DNA of 64,000 nt from Gammaproteobacteria bacterium (GCA_026707735.1 JAPOWH010000002.1:62001-126000); one strand, 5' to 3'; positions 36,227-45,479 are shown, counted from the first letter of the stretch. Notes: generated by a model from the sequence alone, not told the origin. Program-made: numbers and translations.

Positions 36227-38101
36227 GTGAAGTCTCTTGCTGGCAAACGGTTCGGCGTCCTCGGAATTTGCGCTGCTTTTGTATTTGGCTGTGCTGCAAT
36301 AGCTTGTGCGTGGATTGCTTGGTCGTTCTGGAATCCTGAGAGCGGAGACCGTGGCGGGCTAATTCACGATGCGCCAATCGACCCCAGTCAAACTGAATCA
36401 CTCGAGTTAGCTGAAGCTGGGTCAACGTCGTCCGCTCTTTCTGAAACGGCGCCCGCCTCACTCGAGGAATTGACACAGATCGACAGCCAGTTTTCGAGAA
36501 TCCGGGCTCTCTACAACTTTGCTCTGGGCGTTGACGAGGCCGACTTTCTCGCTCTGATTGAACAAACCGAAAATCTTCCACGCCGGTTTCAGTTTGAATT
36601 CCAAAGGGTGTTCGTAGAGCGATTCTTTGAGGTCAATCCAGAATTGGCCCTGTCCAACGTCGATAGCTTCCACACTACCTTAGTTCAAAATCTATTCTTG
36701 AACTGGGCAGAAAGAGACTTGGCGGACGCTATCGCACGCGCACAGTCCCTTGAAGGTACAACGCGTGAAGCGGCTGCGTGGGGAATACTGTCGCCCTATT
36801 CTGAATTTACTGCGGAACAACGAGCCGAAATTGCGCACGAACTTGGCCGTGAAGAATTATTGACCGGACTCACGTTGGGGCAGCAAGTCTCGGCGATCCA
36901 GAGAAACCCCGAAAAGGCCTGGTACGAAGCCTTGCAAGACGATGCCTACGACAGCGATCACATACGAATCCTTGTAATGTCTGGGGCTACTTGGATTAGA
37001 CACGACGGTCTTGAAGTAGTCGACGAAATCAGTGCAAGCTTAGGAGACGTACGGGTGCGCGACCAAGTCTTGGCTTCCGTGTTGTCAACGGCAACCCAGT
37101 TCGCTGATGTTGAGGAAATTTTCTCGAAGGCGCTGGAGATCGAGACGGGGCATGACGCAAAACGAGTGTTGCTGACATCTGTAGTTGCTCAATGGTCGCA
37201 ACTAGATCCACTCTCTGCGCTTGACACAATCAATCAGGTCCAGACGTACTCTCTGCGCAATCAATTGCTGGAAACGCTAGTTCATTCGTGGGCGTTCTCC
37301 GAACCTCGAACAATTCTTGACGAACTTGATCGCATTCCAAACGACATGCAAGCGACCGCTCGTGCCAACGCACTAAAAGCTATTGCACGAAGCGATCCTG
37401 AAGAGGCTATAGCGTTGGCGCAGTCTCTTGAAATTGGAACCAGCAGAACATCTCTGGTGGCGTCATTAGCTGCCATATGGGCAGAACAGGACGCGCAAGC
37501 AGCACTTGCTTGGGCATTGAACAACCAAGAATTCGCAAGTGGAAGGTGGCAATTGGTATCCAATGTTGTTACAGGCTGGTCAACTCGCGACCCAACCGCG
37601 GCTCTCAACTGGGTCTTGGAACAAGGCGAAAACTCGATGGTTCGTCAAATGACCATCGCCACAATTCTCAAGAACCTAACAGACAGGGATCCTGCACTCG
37701 CATTGCAACGGGCACTCGAACAGCCTATTGAAGAGGGGAGATCTGGTCTTGAGCACACAGTCATCAGTCACATGGCGCAAATCGATTTGGAGCGTGCAAA
37801 GGAAATGCTGAAATATGCACGAGAGGGAGAAACAAGACGCAGCTCCCACTTTGTCGTTGCGTGGGCGTTGGTCGGCGCATCGCGGGGTATTGAAGCCCTT
37901 GAGCTCGCGAATAACCTAGTAGACTGGGAACGTGAGGAATATATTTCAGAATTGCTGTCTCATTGGGCGTGGGATGATACGGTTGGATTGCAGGACTCGT
38001 TAGGCGACATTTCGGACCCTGAGATCCGGGCTTCGGCTGAAGCAGCGCTAGAAGCGCAGTCGGATAGTCCCAGCAACCCGCCGGGTGACTATTGGGAATA
38101 G
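36227..38101 (+). CDS. Membrane-anchored helical-repeat protein (paralogue A2)
   Basis: About 624 residues, the tandem duplicate of the preceding gene. Anchor: LGICAAFVFGCAAIACAWIA. A Ser/Thr/Glu-rich linker precedes the solenoid, whose repeats include IWAEQDAQAALAWALN and GWSTRDPTAALNWVLE. Long stretches align with A1, such as LTPHSEFSAEQRAEIA-type segments (SEFTAEQRAEIAHELGREEL). The GTG at 36227 matches the A1 start; a GTG at 36218 is also in frame. The C-terminal tail (SDSPSNPPGDYWE) differs from A1. Its own promoter region resembles that of A1 in the last 20 bases, so each copy may be expressed separately. Function not known. Confidence 0.7.
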   Translation: MKSLAGKRFGVLGICAAFVFGCAAIACAWIAWSFWNPESGDRGGLIHDAPIDPSQTESLELAEAGSTSSALSETAPASLEELTQIDSQFSRIRALYNFALGVDEADFLALIEQTENLPRRFQFEFQRVFVERFFEVNPELALSNVDSFHTTLVQNLFLNWAERDLADAIARAQSLEGTTREAAAWGILSPYSEFTAEQRAEIAHELGREELLTGLTLGQQVSAIQRNPEKAWYEALQDDAYDSDHIRILVMSGATWIRHDGLEVVDEISASLGDVRVRDQVLASVLSTATQFADVEEIFSKALEIETGHDAKRVLLTSVVAQWSQLDPLSALDTINQVQTYSLRNQLLETLVHSWAFSEPRTILDELDRIPNDMQATARANALKAIARSDPEEAIALAQSLEIGTSRTSLVASLAAIWAEQDAQAALAWALNNQEFASGRWQLVSNVVTGWSTRDPTAALNWVLEQGENSMVRQMTIATILKNLTDRDPALALQRALEQPIEEGRSGLEHTVISHMAQIDLERAKEMLKYAREGETRRSSHFVVAWALVGASRGIEALELANNLVDWEREEYISELLSHWAWDDTVGLQDSLGDISDPEIRASAEAALEAQSDSPSNPPGDYWE

Positions 38102-38180
38102 TTGGGGAAGTTCACTACTGGCAGTTAGTTAAATACACACCTATTCGGTCCATGGACGAAAGTCCCGCAGAGTACGTTAG

Positions 38181-38741
38181 CTAGGCTCCAATCTTCTCTA
38201 ACGAACGTGTGTGGATGCGTTTGACAACCGCAAAGATCGGATAGCTAAGCGCCACGGTTACACACATCGAAGCAAGCGTCCCGAGGCTTAGGTCGAGTAG
38301 GGAGTAAGGCGCAGCATCACGAATGAGATGGATTACAACACTGGCCACCCACCCCAGAGTTAGCGCTCCCGACAACAAAAGGATCAAGTGAATTGCGTAC
38401 GGAAGATCAAACATGCCTCTTTGAAGCAGTCTCGAATGAAATTGGACGAATTCTTTCGTCGTATGCTTCGTACTAAACGCATTGACCGAGTATCGACTAT
38501 AGAAGTGGAGGCCAACAAACGCTACCGCGAGAAACGCAACCATTTGGGGTATTCGCCAGGGGAGTTGCTCGATTGTCCCGTTCCACATTTGTGACAAAAC
38601 CAACAATGTCAAGACGTGAGGAGAAATTACGGCAACTATCAGAAAGCCCATCGAACGGTGCGCTCTGGTTGCGAGCTTCTTCGATTCCTTACTCCATTCG
38701 ACTGGTTTGGTGTCGTTTGTTGGGGTTTCCGAGTCAGTCAT
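38181..38741 (-). CDS. Hypothetical four-helix membrane protein
   Basis: About 186 residues from the ATG at 38741 (MTDSETPTND); the open frame extends 18 codons upstream but without better signals. Hydrophobic segments: MGFLIVAVISPHVLTLLVL, IPQMVAFLAVAFVGLHFY, LPYAIHLILLLSGALTLGWV and LGTLASMCVTVALSYPIFAV. The N-terminus and the connecting loops are charged. No family is recognised. It is convergent with the helical-repeat gene A2. Confidence 0.55.
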   Translation of the reverse strand: MTDSETPTNDTKPVEWSKESKKLATRAHRSMGFLIVAVISPHVLTLLVLSQMWNGTIEQLPWRIPQMVAFLAVAFVGLHFYSRYSVNAFSTKHTTKEFVQFHSRLLQRGMFDLPYAIHLILLLSGALTLGWVASVVIHLIRDAAPYSLLDLSLGTLASMCVTVALSYPIFAVVKRIHTRSLEKIGA

Positions 38742-39071
38742 TTTCAAAGCTCGACGACTTTTTCGAATTATGAGGCAAGTTTGCTCAGGAATCAATCGAG
38801 CTAAAGGAGCTTGGGTTGTTCGATGTACACGGATCTGCTCGATTCAGCCTCAAAACATCGAAGTTCAATCGAATCGCGAATTGCTTTTTCGACATCCAGC
38901 AAAATCGTGAGCGTAGTTGCCGGAGAAATAGCTCTGCTAGACCGACTACCCGCGACGCGTGCAATCAGGTAAACAGAATGTGGCAGCGACGCGAATCCTG
39001 TCGTCTATTGCGGAAGATTCAGCTTTAGCGCGACTCAAGGACTTTACGAAAAGAAAATACTATTTTGGTAT

Positions 39072-39100
39072 CATAAAGTAACGAATATAGTTACTTTATG
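39072..39100 (+). promoter_or_regulatory. Inverted repeat overlapping the abiE promoter/start
   Basis: CATAAAGTAAC and GTTACTTTATG form a perfect 11-base inverted repeat with a seven-base spacer. AbiEi antitoxins bind inverted repeats in their own promoter, so this is the likely operator. Its right arm contains an ATG at 39098, which argues for translation starting at the next ATG (39107). Confidence 0.7.
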
Positions 39101-39106
39101 GAAGTA

Positions 39107-39907
39107 ATGTGTGCATCGACTAGTCCGCGTGCTCGCGATGTCATCGACGCGTGGGCAGCTCGAGGACGTTATCACTTTACCTCGTCTGATTTTCGCATGA
39201 CTCTAAATGTAAGCGAGTCGGCAGCACGTCAGGCACTGAGTCGTCTTGCGGCCAAGAAGGAAATCGCAAGCGTTGCGCGTGGATTCTACGTCATCGTGCC
39301 GCCGCAATACCGCCGAATTGGATGCTTGCCAGCGGACCATTTCGTGCCTGCTCTGATGGAGCACCGTGGACAAGGTTACTACGCGGGACTCCTCTCTGCA
39401 GCACAGTACCACGGCGCAGCTCACCATCGCCCGCAAGAATTCCAGGTCATGCTCACAAAAAATCGGCCGCCCATCCGGTGCGGATCGGTCAAAGTGACCT
39501 TTGTTGCCCGCAAGAATCTCGTTGCCGTGCCAGTGGAAAGGTTCAACAATCCTCGGGGAACGATTTTGGTCTCTAGTGTGGAGGCAACTGCAATTGATCT
39601 AGTTGGCTACATGCAGCACTCTGGAGGCCTGGACAGAGTTGCAGGTGCATTGGCGGAACTTGCAGACGATATCGATCCGCCGCGACTTGTCGAGGCCGCA
39701 CAATCGGCCTCGGTTCTCTGGGCTCAGCGTCTTGGTTACTTGTTGGAGTATGTGGGGGCCAGAGATAAGACCTTGCTCCTAGAGAACCATGTCAGACAAC
39801 ACGCTAGAAACTCAACAAATCTTCTTCCAGGCGCGCCATCTAATAACGCTTGGCGGTCGAAGACTTGGCGGTTGTTCGTTAACGCCGATGTTGAAATTGA
39901 AGCATGA
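39107..39907 (+). CDS. abiEi: AbiEi-family antitoxin
   Basis: About 266 residues. The N-terminal winged helix (YHFTSSDFRMTLNVSESAAR, then QALSRLAAKKEIASVARGFY) is the AbiEi DNA-binding domain. The rest (LPADHFVPALMEHRGQGYYA, then GLLSAAQYHGAAHHRPQEFQ and VSSVEATAIDLVGY) matches the antitoxin domain. The two-gene AbiE system is a type IV toxin-antitoxin and abortive-infection module. Its stop overlaps the toxin start by four bases (ATGA). I prefer the ATG at 39107 because the in-frame ATG at 39098 lies inside the predicted operator. Confidence 0.85.
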   Translation: MCASTSPRARDVIDAWAARGRYHFTSSDFRMTLNVSESAARQALSRLAAKKEIASVARGFYVIVPPQYRRIGCLPADHFVPALMEHRGQGYYAGLLSAAQYHGAAHHRPQEFQVMLTKNRPPIRCGSVKVTFVARKNLVAVPVERFNNPRGTILVSSVEATAIDLVGYMQHSGGLDRVAGALAELADDIDPPRLVEAAQSASVLWAQRLGYLLEYVGARDKTLLLENHVRQHARNSTNLLPGAPSNNAWRSKTWRLFVNADVEIEA

Positions 39908-40722
39908 TTCCGCGCGACTACATCGACGAATGGCGGGAATATGCACCTTGGGTCGAGGACTTTCAGGTGGAGCAAGATCTTGTAATCAGTCGCGCCATTG
40001 TCGAGCTATTTGCTGATCCGTTGCTCGGCCAGTTATTGGCCTTCCGAGGCGGTACCGCACTCTACAAGCTCTACCTAACTCCACCCGTTCGCTATTCGGA
40101 GGACATCGATCTTGTCCAATTCGAGCCCTCGCGTGCGGGTCCGCTGATGGAACGCTTGCGAAGTGTATTAGAACCCTGGCTTGGCATCGCGCGGTGGAAG
40201 CAGTCGCAAGATCGTGTAACTCTTGTATTCCGTTACCAGTCTGAAGACGCACCAGTAATCCGTCAGCGACTCAAAGTTGAAATCAACACTCGCGAACAAT
40301 TCGCATTATTGGGCTTCAAGAAGCGCCCGTTCTCGGTCAATTCACGCTGGTTTTCGGGTTCCTCCAGCATTACTACATTTGACCTCGATGAACTGCTAGC
40401 AACGAAACTCCGAGCACTGTATCAGCGAAGTAAGGGTCGTGACTTGTTGGATCTGGCATTTGGGCTTGACGACGAGCGAAGCAATAGCCAACGTATCGCG
40501 GAAACATTTCGACAATATATGCATCGCGAGGACCACCCAGTTACTCGCGCGATGTTTGAACAGAACATAGACGCCAAGCTAAGGGATCGTCAATTCATCG
40601 CCGACACGAGCGCTCTCGTTAGGCCAGCAATTGAATGGCACCTCCCAGAGGCAACCGAAAAGGTTATGTCGAACTTGATCTCGCGCCTTCCTGGAAAGCC
40701 TTGGAGGAACACCTCAAACTAG
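39904..40722 (+). CDS. abiEii: AbiEii-family nucleotidyltransferase toxin
   Basis: A 272-residue toxin. The nucleotidyltransferase motifs are intact: GGTALYK at 49-55, the metal-binding pair D67 and D69 in YSEDIDLV, the beta-strand LKVEINTREQ, and motif TKLRALYQRSKGRDLLDL at about 170. AbiEii-type enzymes transfer nucleotides, in some members to tRNA, and arrest growth on infection. It overlaps the antitoxin by four bases. All key residues are present, so the module is likely functional. Confidence 0.88.
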   Translation: MIPRDYIDEWREYAPWVEDFQVEQDLVISRAIVELFADPLLGQLLAFRGGTALYKLYLTPPVRYSEDIDLVQFEPSRAGPLMERLRSVLEPWLGIARWKQSQDRVTLVFRYQSEDAPVIRQRLKVEINTREQFALLGFKKRPFSVNSRWFSGSSSITTFDLDELLATKLRALYQRSKGRDLLDLAFGLDDERSNSQRIAETFRQYMHREDHPVTRAMFEQNIDAKLRDRQFIADTSALVRPAIEWHLPEATEKVMSNLISRLPGKPWRNTSN

Positions 40723-41154
40723 CCTTTAAGTTGAATCCGTAGGGTGAGCCCTGCTGCTACAACGTACTAGACCGGCATAAAGATGAAGTGACTCGACTTA
40801 GACTCTGTGATAAGTGGCTGGTGACCCTAAAGTGGATTTAGAAGACTTGAGGTTTTTGCAGAGGTCTGGATTTTGAGTCGTTCGCAAAATCGAATACCAC
40901 GGTTTGAATGCCCACAGGGCACGTCACATCCGCACCGTTAGCCCGGGGTTTTCCTATTGCAGTAGATCAAGGTGCGCTGTGACATATTTGGTCAGTGTCC
41001 GAGAAGTGATTGACACTGGCATCTTCGAGAGTGTGTGCGATTTCCCAAACTGCGAATCTGTACGCCGGTCTGGGATCAAATTCCGTTCCAGCACGATTGC
41101 GAAATGGTTCGTCGTGAGCGATACTTGCAGGGCACTCGTTTTACTCGACTAACC
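40723..41154. other. About 430 bases without a supported gene
   Basis: No frame of recognisable content. It lies between the AbiE operon and an orphan antitoxin, and includes that gene's promoter. No clear hairpin was assigned. Confidence 0.4.
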
Positions 41155-41385
41155 ATGAAACCCATATCCCTTCGACTTCCGGACGACGTCGCTTCGCGAC
41201 TGGAGAACCTAGCCAATCTTTCCGGTCGGACTAAAACACGTTTAGTACTCGAAGCCATCTGTTTGCACCTGGACGAAATGGAAGACATCTACATTTCGGT
41301 GAGTCGTTTGGAGGAGTTGCGGTCCGGAAAGGTCAAAGCGCTCTCGCTGGAGAGTGTGATCGCAAAGCATGGTGTGGACCCATGA
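41155..41385 (+). CDS. RelB/CopG-type antitoxin without a toxin
   Basis: A 76-residue ribbon-helix-helix protein: ISLRLPDDVASRLENLANLS, then TKTRLVLEAICLHLDEMED and a C-terminal helical tail (VSRLEELRSGKVKALSLES). The pattern is that of RelB-like antitoxins, which precede a RelE toxin. The upstream frame is open to 41035, but the ATG at 41155 matches the family start. An ATG overlapping its stop (ATGAG at 41382) opens only a 28-codon frame with no RelE resemblance, so the toxin has been lost. Confidence 0.7.
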   Translation: MKPISLRLPDDVASRLENLANLSGRTKTRLVLEAICLHLDEMEDIYISVSRLEELRSGKVKALSLESVIAKHGVDP

Positions 41386-41445
41386 GAATGCTTCTGAGGG
41401 AGAAACGGAACCTGTGTCGCATTGATTCATGCGACGGCGAAGAGA

Positions 41446-41865
41446 CTAGGCGATCCAGGGGTTAACTGTCTTCAATCCCGCTGCCTCGAAGGGAGCCGTG
41501 TCGCGAGACGCTATTGTCATAGCACTAGCTGACGCGATTGCGGCAATGTAGCCATTTGCTGCCGGTATCGCCAGTCCAGTCAATCTTGCTTTACCCATCA
41601 GCTGAGCAAAGGCTAGCGAACACGCAAGATCGAACGACAATATACGACCCGTGAACATTGGAAGGATTAGATTTTCGAGGTCTTGGTCCAGGCGGTCGCG
41701 GCGGCGGCCCTTTGGCAAAGACCTAACTCCATATCGTAGCTCTGCGACGGTAATGGCAGACAAAAACAGTGTTTCCAATGCTTGAGCATCGAGCCATGCC
41801 GAAACGAGAGGTTCAGGATCATTTCGTATCGGCTCCAACACGACATTGGTGTCCAACAGGATCAT
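41446..41865 (-). CDS. FitB/VapC-type PIN-domain toxin, one active-site residue changed
   Basis: A 139-residue PIN-domain protein. D5 (MILLDTN), E42 (AELRYGV) and D122 (SRDTAPFE) match FitB catalytic acids D5, E42 and D122. The fourth position, D104 in FitB, is asparagine here (PAANGYIAAI). PIN toxins are Mg-dependent RNases; loss of one acid usually weakens or removes activity. The sequence otherwise is complete, with the usual ending FEAAGLKTVNPW. It is coupled by a four-base overlap to a FitA-like antitoxin, so the pair is structurally intact but the toxin may be attenuated. Confidence 0.85.
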   Translation of the reverse strand: MILLDTNVVLEPIRNDPEPLVSAWLDAQALETLFLSAITVAELRYGVRSLPKGRRRDRLDQDLENLILPMFTGRILSFDLACSLAFAQLMGKARLTGLAIPAANGYIAAIASASAMTIASRDTAPFEAAGLKTVNPWIA

Positions 41866-42113
41866 TCAAGATTGATTGGCGGGTGTCGAGTCGAATCGCG
41901 CTGTTCAAGAGCTGCGAATTCTTTCTCCGTCAACTTAGCGCGGTGACCTATAGCGGTGAGTAGCTTGCCAAGCTCAGCCCGCCCCTCTGGCATTACGGAG
42001 TCCCTCAATATGACACGTACTTCTGCTTCGGTACTGCGGCCTCTAAGAGCAGCCCGAACACGCAGCGCACAGTGCACCTCTTCTGGAAGGTTGCGTACGG
42101 TAAGTGTAGCCAT
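41862..42113 (-). CDS. FitA-like antitoxin
   Basis: About 83 residues. The N-terminal ribbon-helix-helix MATLTVRNLPEEVHCALRVR, then AALRGRSTEAEVRVILRDSV, is typical of FitA-like antitoxins of VapC/FitB toxins; the tail LGKLLTAIGHRAKLTEKEF masks the toxin. The ATG at 42113 is preferred over a TTG at 42119. Between about 42127 and 42174 the upstream region holds an imperfect inverted pair (TTGTGATT and AATCACACAA) that could be part of its operator. Confidence 0.85.
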   Translation of the reverse strand: MATLTVRNLPEEVHCALRVRAALRGRSTEAEVRVILRDSVMPEGRAELGKLLTAIGHRAKLTEKEFAALEQRDSTRHPPINLE

Positions 42114-42419
42114 CAGCAAGAGTAAGTTGTGATTTCAATGCTTTCATTTTATCTATCTGATAGCAATCACACAACGCCATCCTTTTGGAGCCCGAATAGT
42201 TGAGAGTTTTGGTTGGGAACGATTCATCGAGTTCGCTATCCAAACAGGCTGTGTCCAAAACAATGTCGCGAATCTATGAGTCGATATTAGGGTGCCCGGG
42301 AGGTGTACTCATGGAGATGGATCTTTTTTTGCCATCCATTTAGCTTGTCGCTTCGGAATGCCCATCTCTATTGGACATATGCTAGCTGCCTCAATTGACA
42401 GGTGCCGATTGGAAGTGCT

Positions 42420-42710
42420 ATGAATCGAGATGAAGTCCTCAATGACATTCGGACCCACAAGAAAGTGCTGGCAGAACGCTTCGGAGTCACTGAACTCGCA
42501 ATTTTTGGATCCTATGCTCGGAATGAAGCCACGAGTGAGAGCGACCTCGACATCCTGGTTCAGTTCAAAGCACCTTCGACGTTCAAGGGGTACTTCGGTA
42601 CACAGTTCTACATCGAAGATCTGTTGGGACTAGAGGTAGACTTGGTTACAGACAAAGCCTTACGCGAGGAAATGCGTTCTTGCATTGAGAAGGATCTAAT
42701 TCAGATCTGA
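42420..42710 (+). CDS. MNT-domain nucleotidyltransferase (MntA-like), orphan
   Basis: About 96 residues. The nucleotidyltransferase motif FGSYARNEATSESDLDILV has the GS pair and two metal-binding aspartates; FYIEDLLGLEVDLVTDK gives the third acidic strand. This is the MntA-type protein that AMPylates a HEPN toxin (HepT). No HEPN gene lies on either side, so it is an orphan antitoxin-type enzyme or the partner has been lost. The ATG at 42420 fits the family; a GTG at 42402 would add six residues. Confidence 0.8.
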   Translation: MNRDEVLNDIRTHKKVLAERFGVTELAIFGSYARNEATSESDLDILVQFKAPSTFKGYFGTQFYIEDLLGLEVDLVTDKALREEMRSCIEKDLIQI

Positions 42711-42808
42711 GCCTGAGCTTAGCTTAGAGTAGTTGACTGTATTGGCGTGCCAATTACTGAGTTCCTATGGGTTTCGCCGCTGTTTTTTACAAAGGTTCAG
42801 TGTAGCCG

Positions 42809-44101
42809 CTACGCGAATTGCGGTACGACGTAGGGACCTTCGGGAATCACCGCTACATTGGTTGATTTCGCTCGACTCAACGCGAACCTGATTCCTTCGT
42901 CGAGGGATTCTGCCATGCGAACAGCCGTTAGTTCTCGATCCTCATCGGAAAGACCATCGCTGACGAGACAAAACTCGAAATCTTCCTGCGCGTTAGCCTG
43001 CATTTGCGTTTCCCACTCGTCAATGTCAGCTTTAGACTTCTGAGAAATCCGCTTTAGAAAGGCTTTGGTTCCCTCTCTGATCAGATCGCGTTGCGATTTG
43101 CGGTATGCGTCCGAACCGAGTCCTTCCTTGCATTCGGCGGCAAGTACAAGTGTCCCCTTCTTTTCGAGAATGCTCAATGGGGTGACCATTCCCTTCACTG
43201 CTTGGTAGTAGGTCTGGTCCAGCGGGTAGCCTGCGGCCGAAGTGACTATGGTTTCAAACTTGGAAGGCAGTTGGACCGTGCAGTAGCGAGCGGCGAAATC
43301 CATGGCTGCTTGGTGGCTAGACTCGATCTCTCCAAAATTGACGAAGGCAAGGTTGCGGTCTTCGTCTATCACCGTGTTGACGGCATACACTCCAGATCCG
43401 GTATGAGCTCGAAGCATGCTCAAGATTTCCAACTGCTCTAGATGCAGTGGATTTCGCTCAATGTTGCATGCTGCGCAATTGGGATCGTCAAGGATTGCTG
43501 CGCTGTGGAGCACACCTATAGTTTCCGCGTGAGCTATTCCGGGAGCAACGACCTTGCGTCCTCCGGAGTAGCCGGCCATAAAGTGCGGTTCCACTAGACC
43601 CGTGACTAGCTTCAAATCCGCTTCAACGAAGCGGCGATCTAGCAGCACGGGCGTTCCTCGGGTAGTGGTGCCCAAATTGATGTGGGCGTGATCGTCCTGC
43701 GCTATGTGATTGGCGATGGTGGTTGTGTCTAGAACATTCCTGTCTCCAATGAGTGCTTCTAGTTCTGCACCCTCGTTGGGTCTGTGGAGACCGGTAGCAA
43801 CCAGTATCAATATGTTTTGAGGTCGTATTTTTGCGCCTGTCAAGCAGCTGACGATGGGACCCAACAAGATATCGTTAGGCACGGGACGAGTTACGTCGCA
43901 AACCAGGATGCACGCAGTCGCGGCCGTTTGAGCTACTTCACTTAGAGGCTGTGCCCCCTGCGCATTTGCCAAAGCCGATTGAACCGCTTCGGATGGACTT
44001 GGCAGCACGGGCATTTGCGGCTTGCGAATGACGGTGACATCGCATTCAGGAGGGAATCGCGCGGAAAGCGACGACCTGCCGTAGGGTAGCGAAATTTCCA
44101 T
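42809..44101 (-). CDS. LarA-family nickel-pincer racemase
   Basis: A 430-residue LarA-type protein of normal length. CDVTRPVPNDIL marks the N-terminal nucleotide-fold domain. Residues matching Lactobacillus LarA H108, H174, K184 and H200 are present as H106 (TGLHRP), H173 (VEPHFMAGYSGG), K183 (GRKVVAPG) and H199 (IGVLHS). The lysine tethers the nickel-pincer nucleotide cofactor. LarA homologues racemise or epimerise a range of 2-hydroxyacids, so lactate is not certain. larB, larC and larE are not in the window, so the cofactor must come from elsewhere. It is monocistronic here. Confidence 0.85.
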   Translation of the reverse strand: MEISLPYGRSSLSARFPPECDVTVIRKPQMPVLPSPSEAVQSALANAQGAQPLSEVAQTAATACILVCDVTRPVPNDILLGPIVSCLTGAKIRPQNILILVATGLHRPNEGAELEALIGDRNVLDTTTIANHIAQDDHAHINLGTTTRGTPVLLDRRFVEADLKLVTGLVEPHFMAGYSGGRKVVAPGIAHAETIGVLHSAAILDDPNCAACNIERNPLHLEQLEILSMLRAHTGSGVYAVNTVIDEDRNLAFVNFGEIESSHQAAMDFAARYCTVQLPSKFETIVTSAAGYPLDQTYYQAVKGMVTPLSILEKKGTLVLAAECKEGLGSDAYRKSQRDLIREGTKAFLKRISQKSKADIDEWETQMQANAQEDFEFCLVSDGLSDEDRELTAVRMAESLDEGIRFALSRAKSTNVAVIPEGPYVVPQFA

Positions 44102-44447
44102 GTCAGATGTTGGTGCTAATCGGTAGACTGTTGCAATTGCCCGGCAGGTTGCACAAGCGCACTTTAGATCTCACAATTCCCGTTGTTCTTAGGTGCGTGT
44201 TTGTCAATCATAGACCCAATGACTCTATATGCGTTGCGACAATCTATCAATTGGCATGGTAGCCGGCGATCACTTTCCCCTTGGCAAAGTCTTACTCAGC
44301 TCTTAAACCCATCCTAAGTGCCAGCGGGTTTTCTTCGGTTTCTGGGTTACCATATCAACTTAGAATGCATCCAATATTTGGATACGTAACGTGCAACTAT
44401 GTCCGCTGGTAACTGTCCATAGCCGCATACGCACACCACTTGACATC
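44102..44447. other. Divergent intergenic region
   Basis: The 346 bases between the racemase (minus) and an exported protein (plus) must hold both promoters. No hairpin, repeat or additional gene was recognised. Confidence 0.4.
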
Positions 44448-45479
44448 ATGAAGAACCCACTATTGCTAGCAGCTGTGGTTCTCGGCTTCGCAACCACGAA
44501 CCAGAGTATTGCAGAAGTTCTCGATGGCCCCAACGGACCGGTCGAATTCATTGGATTGGAGAGTTGGACTCCTACAGAGTTGTTTGAGGCCATCAAAGAA
44601 CAAGACCCCGACAGGCCATTCCATGCATGCGCAGCGGTAATGAAGGCCAGCCTGGAATTTCCGGACGCGGCTGCTTTCCTATACATGGTGGACGATGAAG
44701 ATTGGTCCAAGGGCTATTACACGGTAGTAATCGGAGTCGAAGATAACGCAACGGTCAGTTACCGTACCCCGGGGAGCGAAGAACTCGAGCTACCTGAATC
44801 ATGGAAGAAGCTACAGGCTGTTGCTGAAGAAGACTTCGTTACGGTGAACACTCTTTTGTATGTGAGCCTTATTTACGCTGATGAGGGAGAGCCTGAAAAG
44901 CTACCCGAGCGTGCGGTGAACTTCGGTGCGAATTCCGAAAATATTGAAAAGGTTTCAAAAGCCTTCGAGGGTATGCGCGAGGAAATGGATCACGAACTGG
45001 CCCTCGAAGTGCTTGCCAGGGACAAGTCATGGTCGTCTCGTCTTGTGGCAACCATCGTTCTTGGGCACTATCCGGAAGACGACAGGTCTTGGCATGGCAT
45101 CGCAGATTCTCTGATCGATTCAGCCCAGCAAGTAAGGGACATTGCGGGCAAATTAATCTTTAGTCTTACTCAATCTGAAATAGAGGTGCCTGTCGATTGG
45201 GCAGGGGCTCGTGAGACTCTCCTGGCTCTATTCGGAGGCACTTATCCATTCGCTTTCCTGAGCACCTTGGACGCATTGATTGCTACCAAGATAGATCCTG
45301 CATTTGGACTCGAGCTGGCTCAGGAAAGGCCTTCACTGCTACTTGCCCATGTAGGAGCGGAGCATGCAAAGACCCGGGAAGCGGCACTAGCTTTTCTCAC
45401 AACCGTAAGTGAAGAGGACTTTGGAAACGATGTCGATGCTTGGTCGACTTGGATCAAGCAAGTAGATCTTGATCAATAG
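44448..45479 (+). CDS. Exported HEAT-like repeat protein
   Basis: About 343 residues from the ATG at 44448, where the signal peptide begins (MKNPLLLAAVVLGFATTNQS, cleavage probably after IAE or SIA). The N-terminal half is a compact mixed domain (GFVEFIGLESWTPTEL-like LESWTPTELFEAIKEQDPDR). The C-terminal half holds HEAT-like helices (VLARDKSWSSRLVATIVLGH, then IADSLIDSAQQVRDIAGKL). Upstream in-frame codons from 44391 lack a signal and were excluded. No enzyme motif is visible. Its helical repeats resemble in style, but not clearly in sequence, the solenoid paralogues of this window. Confidence 0.6.
   Translation: MKNPLLLAAVVLGFATTNQSIAEVLDGPNGPVEFIGLESWTPTELFEAIKEQDPDRPFHACAAVMKASLEFPDAAAFLYMVDDEDWSKGYYTVVIGVEDNATVSYRTPGSEELELPESWKKLQAVAEEDFVTVNTLLYVSLIYADEGEPEKLPERAVNFGANSENIEKVSKAFEGMREEMDHELALEVLARDKSWSSRLVATIVLGHYPEDDRSWHGIADSLIDSAQQVRDIAGKLIFSLTQSEIEVPVDWAGARETLLALFGGTYPFAFLSTLDALIATKIDPAFGLELAQERPSLLLAHVGAEHAKTREAALAFLTTVSEEDFGNDVDAWSTWIKQVDLDQ

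Noticed and set aside
41382-41465. 28-codon frame overlapping the orphan antitoxin stop as a possible RelE toxin
   Set aside because: Far too short and without any RelE motif.
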